Assembly: GCA_030681035.1 (NCBI GenBank)
Contig: JAUXUI010000014.1
Span: 1 to 57,262 of the forward strand
DNA length: 57,262 nucleotides
Source of the DNA: Lysobacteraceae bacterium
Lineage (GTDB): Bacteria > Pseudomonadota > Gammaproteobacteria > Xanthomonadales > Xanthomonadaceae
Reading direction: 5' to 3'
Under the pieces are notes generated by a model. The model was given only the letters and a program-made list of their open reading frames with translations, did no database searches and was not told the DNA's origin. The translations under genes were made by a program, and so were the position numbers. Positions 55,011 through 57,262 of this stretch are shown here, piece by piece. The first letter of the stretch is position 1; every line of letters starts with the position of its first letter.

Positions 55011-56008
55011 TTCGCGCATGGCTTGAACCCTGGTTGCTGCGCCGCTGGTATGGCGAAGTTGCACCGGGGCCGGTATTGCGCGCGCTGGCCGGAGTGTTTG
55101 CATGGCAGGTCGGGCGCCGCGCAGCCGCGTACCGCGCCGGCCGCCGCACCGTGCAGCGTGTCGATGTGCCGGTGCTGGTGATCGGCAATATGGTGGCCGG
55201 CGGCAGTGGCAAGACCCCGGCAGTAATCGCACTGGCGCAGCATCTGCTGGCCAGGGGCTGGCGACCGGGCGTAGTGACGCGCGGCTACGGCCGGCGCGGC
55301 AACGTGCCGTCCTGGGCTGCTGCCGACAGCGATCCGCAACGCGTCGGCGATGAGCCGGTAGTGATTGCGCGGCGCAGCGGCGTGCCGGTGCGGGTGGATG
55401 CGGATCGCGTGCGTGGCGCGCGCGAGCTGATTGCTGCCGGCTGCGATCTGGTGCTCGCCGACGATGGCCTGCAACACTATCGCCTGGGTCGCGATATCGA
55501 GATCGAAGTGATCGATGCGCTGCGTGGTTATGGCAATGGCTGGATGCTGCCGGCGGGGCCGCTGCGCGAACCGCCGGCGCGCGCGCAGGCCTGTGATTTT
55601 CATTTAATGGCCGGCGCCGATCACGATCACTGCGGCAAAGCCGGATCGTTCGCCATGCACATTGTACCGGCACTGGTAACGCGTCTGGATGGCAGCGAAC
55701 CACGCCCGTTATCGGCGTTTCGCGGTCAGCGCATACACGCGCTGGCCGGCATCGGCCGGCCCGAGCGATTTTTCGCCACCCTGCGCGGCGCTGGTATCGC
55801 GGTGCTCGAACACGCCTTTGTCGATCATCATCGCTTCAGTGCCGGCGACCTGCACTTTGGCGATGGGCTGGCGGTGCTGATGACCGAAAAAGATGCAGTG
55901 AAATGCCAGCGCTTCGCCACCGAATCGTGTTTCGTGCTGGCAGTCGATGCGCTATTGCCCGAAGCGTTCTACGATGCCTTGGATCAACGCCTGGGAAAGC
56001 GGCAATGA
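55007..56008 (+). CDS. lpxK: Tetraacyldisaccharide 4'-kinase
   Basis: The 333-residue kinase adds the 4'-phosphate in lipid A synthesis. The P-loop [19 protein letters not shown] is near residues 62-80. Later motifs [27 protein letters not shown] and MTEKDAVKC are family-typical. It starts at GTG 55007 in the msbA stop, and its TGA overlaps kdsB ATG (56005-56008). Confidence 0.95.
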   Translation: MIRAWLEPWLLRRWYGEVAPGPVLRALAGVFAWQVGRRAAAYRAGRRTVQRVDVPVLVIGNMVAGGSGKTPAVIALAQHLLARGWRPGVVTRGYGRRGNVPSWAAADSDPQRVGDEPVVIARRSGVPVRVDADRVRGARELIAAGCDLVLADDGLQHYRLGRDIEIEVIDALRGYGNGWMLPAGPLREPPARAQACDFHLMAGADHDHCGKAGSFAMHIVPALVTRLDGSEPRPLSAFRGQRIHALAGIGRPERFFATLRGAGIAVLEHAFVDHHRFSAGDLHFGDGLAVLMTEKDAVKCQRFATESCFVLAVDALLPEAFYDALDQRLGKRQ

Positions 56009-56778
56009 GTAATCATCCGTTTATCGTTGCCATACCGGCCCGCCTCGGCAGCACCCGGCTGCCGAACAAGCCACTGCAATTGCTCGCTGGCGAACCGATC
56101 ATCGCCCATGTGGTGCGCTGCGCACAGGCCGCCGGGGCCACGCAGGTGGTGGTGGCCACCGATGCCGCCGCGATTGCCGATGCGCTGGTGCGGTTCCCCG
56201 ACATTGAGATATGCATGACCCGCACCGACCATGCCTCCGGCACTGATCGGCTGGCCGAATGCGCGCAGCAATTGCGCTGGCCGGATGCTGCGGTGGTGGT
56301 CAACCTGCAAGGCGATGAACCGTTCGTGCCGGCGTCTTGCATACAGGCGGTGGTGCAGGCATTGGCGCAATCGCAGGCAGCGATGGCGACGCTGGCGACG
56401 CCAATCACCCGCAGTGCCGAGTTGTTCGACCCCAACGTGGTCAAGCTGGTGCGCCGCGCTGATGGCCGTGCCCTGTATTTCAGCCGCGCGCCCTTGCCCT
56501 GGCACCGCGATGCGTTTGCCCGTGACCGGGTGAACCTGCCATTCGCCTCCGGCCTGCGCCACATCGGGCTGTACGCGTACACCGCCGGGTTTTTGCGCCG
56601 CTTTGCGGCAATGGCGCCGGGGCAACTGGAGCAGATCGAAGCACTGGAGCAATTGCGCGTGCTCGAAGCAGGGCTCGATATCGCGGTGGCGCTGGCACCA
56701 GAGCCGTTCCCCGGCGGCATCGATAGCGCACACGATCTCGCCCGCGCCGAAGCGCATCTGTTGGCGGTTTGCCGCTAG
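56005..56778 (+). CDS. kdsB: 3-deoxy-manno-octulosonate cytidylyltransferase
   Basis: The 257-residue enzyme makes CMP-Kdo for lipopolysaccharide. Nucleotide-binding [17 protein letters not shown] is near the start; [11 protein letters not shown] and [13 protein letters not shown] are family motifs. ATG 56005 lies in the lpxK stop. The stop codon touches the first base of a repeat-end motif (GCAGCCTGTCGGGCTT at 56778). Confidence 0.95.
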   Translation: MSNHPFIVAIPARLGSTRLPNKPLQLLAGEPIIAHVVRCAQAAGATQVVVATDAAAIADALVRFPDIEICMTRTDHASGTDRLAECAQQLRWPDAAVVVNLQGDEPFVPASCIQAVVQALAQSQAAMATLATPITRSAELFDPNVVKLVRRADGRALYFSRAPLPWHRDAFARDRVNLPFASGLRHIGLYAYTAGFLRRFAAMAPGQLEQIEALEQLRVLEAGLDIAVALAPEPFPGGIDSAHDLARAEAHLLAVCR

Positions 56779-56793
56779 CAGCCTGTCGGGCTT
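56778..56793. repeat. Solo end of the MITE-like element
   Basis: GCAGCCTGTCGGGCTT matches the terminal repeat of the element at 24140-24302 and the copy at 3560. No matching opposite end is seen in the following 480 bp. The downstream AT-richer DNA (GCAGATTTTTTGGTC, AAAATCTGACC) may be a diverged interior. It begins at the last base of the kdsB stop. Confidence 0.6.
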
Positions 56794-56991
56794 GATAGAT
56801 CATAGCGAGGGAAAGCCGGTTTGAGGCAGATTTTTTGGTCTTTTGAGGCGAATGGCAGGGCCCTTTAACGAGAAAGAGCGGAAAATCTGACCAATCTCGG
56901 CTTTTCCTGACGACTGCATGGATGCAGGAGGTAGAGCCGCGTCTGGAACAGCGGCCGAAGCGCAATGCCGGTTCACAGGGCAATGGCACTT

Positions 56992-57096
56992 GCTTGAAGC
57001 CCGGACTCCCACATTCCGTCATTCCCGCTTGAAGCCCGGACTCCCACATTCCGTCATTCCTGCTTGAAGCCCGGACTCCCACATTCCGTCATTCCC
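56992..57096. repeat. 35-bp tandem repeat, three units
   Basis: Units begin at 56992, 57027 and 57062 with GCTTGAAGCCCGGACTCCC and end in TCATTCC. The third leads into a GTCATTCCCGCG palindrome. There are no spacers, so it is not a CRISPR array. Confidence 0.88.
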
Positions 57097-57172
57097 GCGA
57101 AAGCGGGAATCCAGATCCTTTCGGCTGGCCCGCAACCCGGGAGCGCTGGATTCCCGCCTTCGCGGGAATGAC
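57088..57172. repeat. Inverted pair of GTCATTCCCGCG repeats
   Basis: Copies at 57088-57114 and 57146-57172 are in opposite orientation with a 31-base loop. The remaining bases to the window end show no gene. Confidence 0.88.
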
Positions 57173-57262
57173 GAAACATAAGCCCTTGGCGCTCACCCCA
57201 GAAGCCGTCATCGCGAGGCCCTTCAAAGCCGTCACTGCACGGGCCCCACAAAGCTGTCATTC

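Noticed and set aside
56992-57096. Possible CRISPR array
   Set aside because: The 35-bp units abut directly with no spacers and there are no cas genes.

Overview
The window reads as a chromosomal segment of a gammaproteobacterium of the Lysobacterales (Xanthomonadales) type. The strongest argument is gene order. The block ygfZ / SdhAF4-like gene / sdhC-sdhD-sdhA-sdhB-sdhE-ygfX, then lolC-lolD-comEC-exbB-exbD-msbA-lpxK-kdsB, follows the arrangement I know from that order. A feoA-feoB-small Cys-rich membrane protein cluster, a DUF6116 protein next to tatD and abundant intergenic hairpin repeats fit the same group. This placement is from memory of gene order; no search was run. No rRNA, tRNA, CRISPR array or intact insertion sequence was recognised.

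Layout. 1-3.9 kb: a TonB-dependent receptor on the minus strand, bordered by repeat-rich DNA. 3.9-8.8 kb: a three-gene signalling operon (membrane histidine kinase, single-domain response regulator, REC-PAS-GAF-PAS-GGDEF-EAL protein) with ATGA overlaps. 9-15.3 kb: leucine catabolism (leucine dehydrogenase, isovaleryl-CoA dehydrogenase, acetoacetyl-CoA thiolase, methylcrotonyl-CoA carboxylase beta) with an Ala-rich lipoprotein. 15.3-17.6 kb: ferrous iron uptake (feoA, feoB, small metal-motif membrane protein), minus strand. 17.8-24 kb: a penicillin-acylase-type Ntn hydrolase convergent with a YhdP-type AsmA-like giant protein. 24.1-27.8 kb: a MITE-like element, then hisS translationally coupled to an unusually long histidine ammonia-lyase. 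27.8-34 kb: small envelope genes (OmpA-like and DUF4398 lipoproteins, CsbD, YHS protein, TatD nuclease, DUF6116, glycine-zipper protein). 34-41.6 kb: a glutaryl-CoA dehydrogenase-like enzyme, a nucleotidyltransferase-fold protein, a COG4705 membrane protein, a Sel1-like protein, a fused branched-chain 2-oxoacid dehydrogenase E1 and a lone PhnD-type binding protein. 41.8-47.2 kb: the succinate dehydrogenase operon with maturation factors. 47.2-56.8 kb: lipoprotein export, DNA uptake, ExbB/ExbD energisation and lipid A/Kdo genes.

How the genes work together. LeuDH (9.0 kb), the fused E1 (38.5 kb), IVD, MCC beta and the thiolase cover most steps from leucine to acetyl-CoA. The MCC alpha subunit, methylglutaconyl-CoA hydratase, HMG-CoA lyase and the E2/E3 components of the oxoacid dehydrogenase are not in the window. 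The sdh block contains the enzyme plus assembly factors (SdhAF4-like, SdhE, and YgfZ next door). The distal operon combines LolC/F-LolD, ComEC, ExbBD, MsbA, LpxK and KdsB, mostly with 4-bp stop/start overlaps.

The least explained material is intergenic. At least four families of short palindromic repeats sit almost only between genes: (i) 32-bp arms containing GATGGGTAGAGCG; (ii) GTAGGAGCCCACCCTG; (iii) GTCATTCCCGCG; (iv) ACCCCGGC-N4-GCCGGGGTGAC. A 163-bp element with 16-bp terminal inverted repeats lies upstream of hisS. A 147-bp nearly exact duplication of the end of tatD flanks one hairpin element. I found no clear-cut new defence or biosynthetic system. The best leads are the hisS-hutH coupling with a ~60-residue insertion in HutH, the tatD duplication around a hairpin element, the MITE-like family, and two small coupled proteins (next to csbD and inside the sdh operon).
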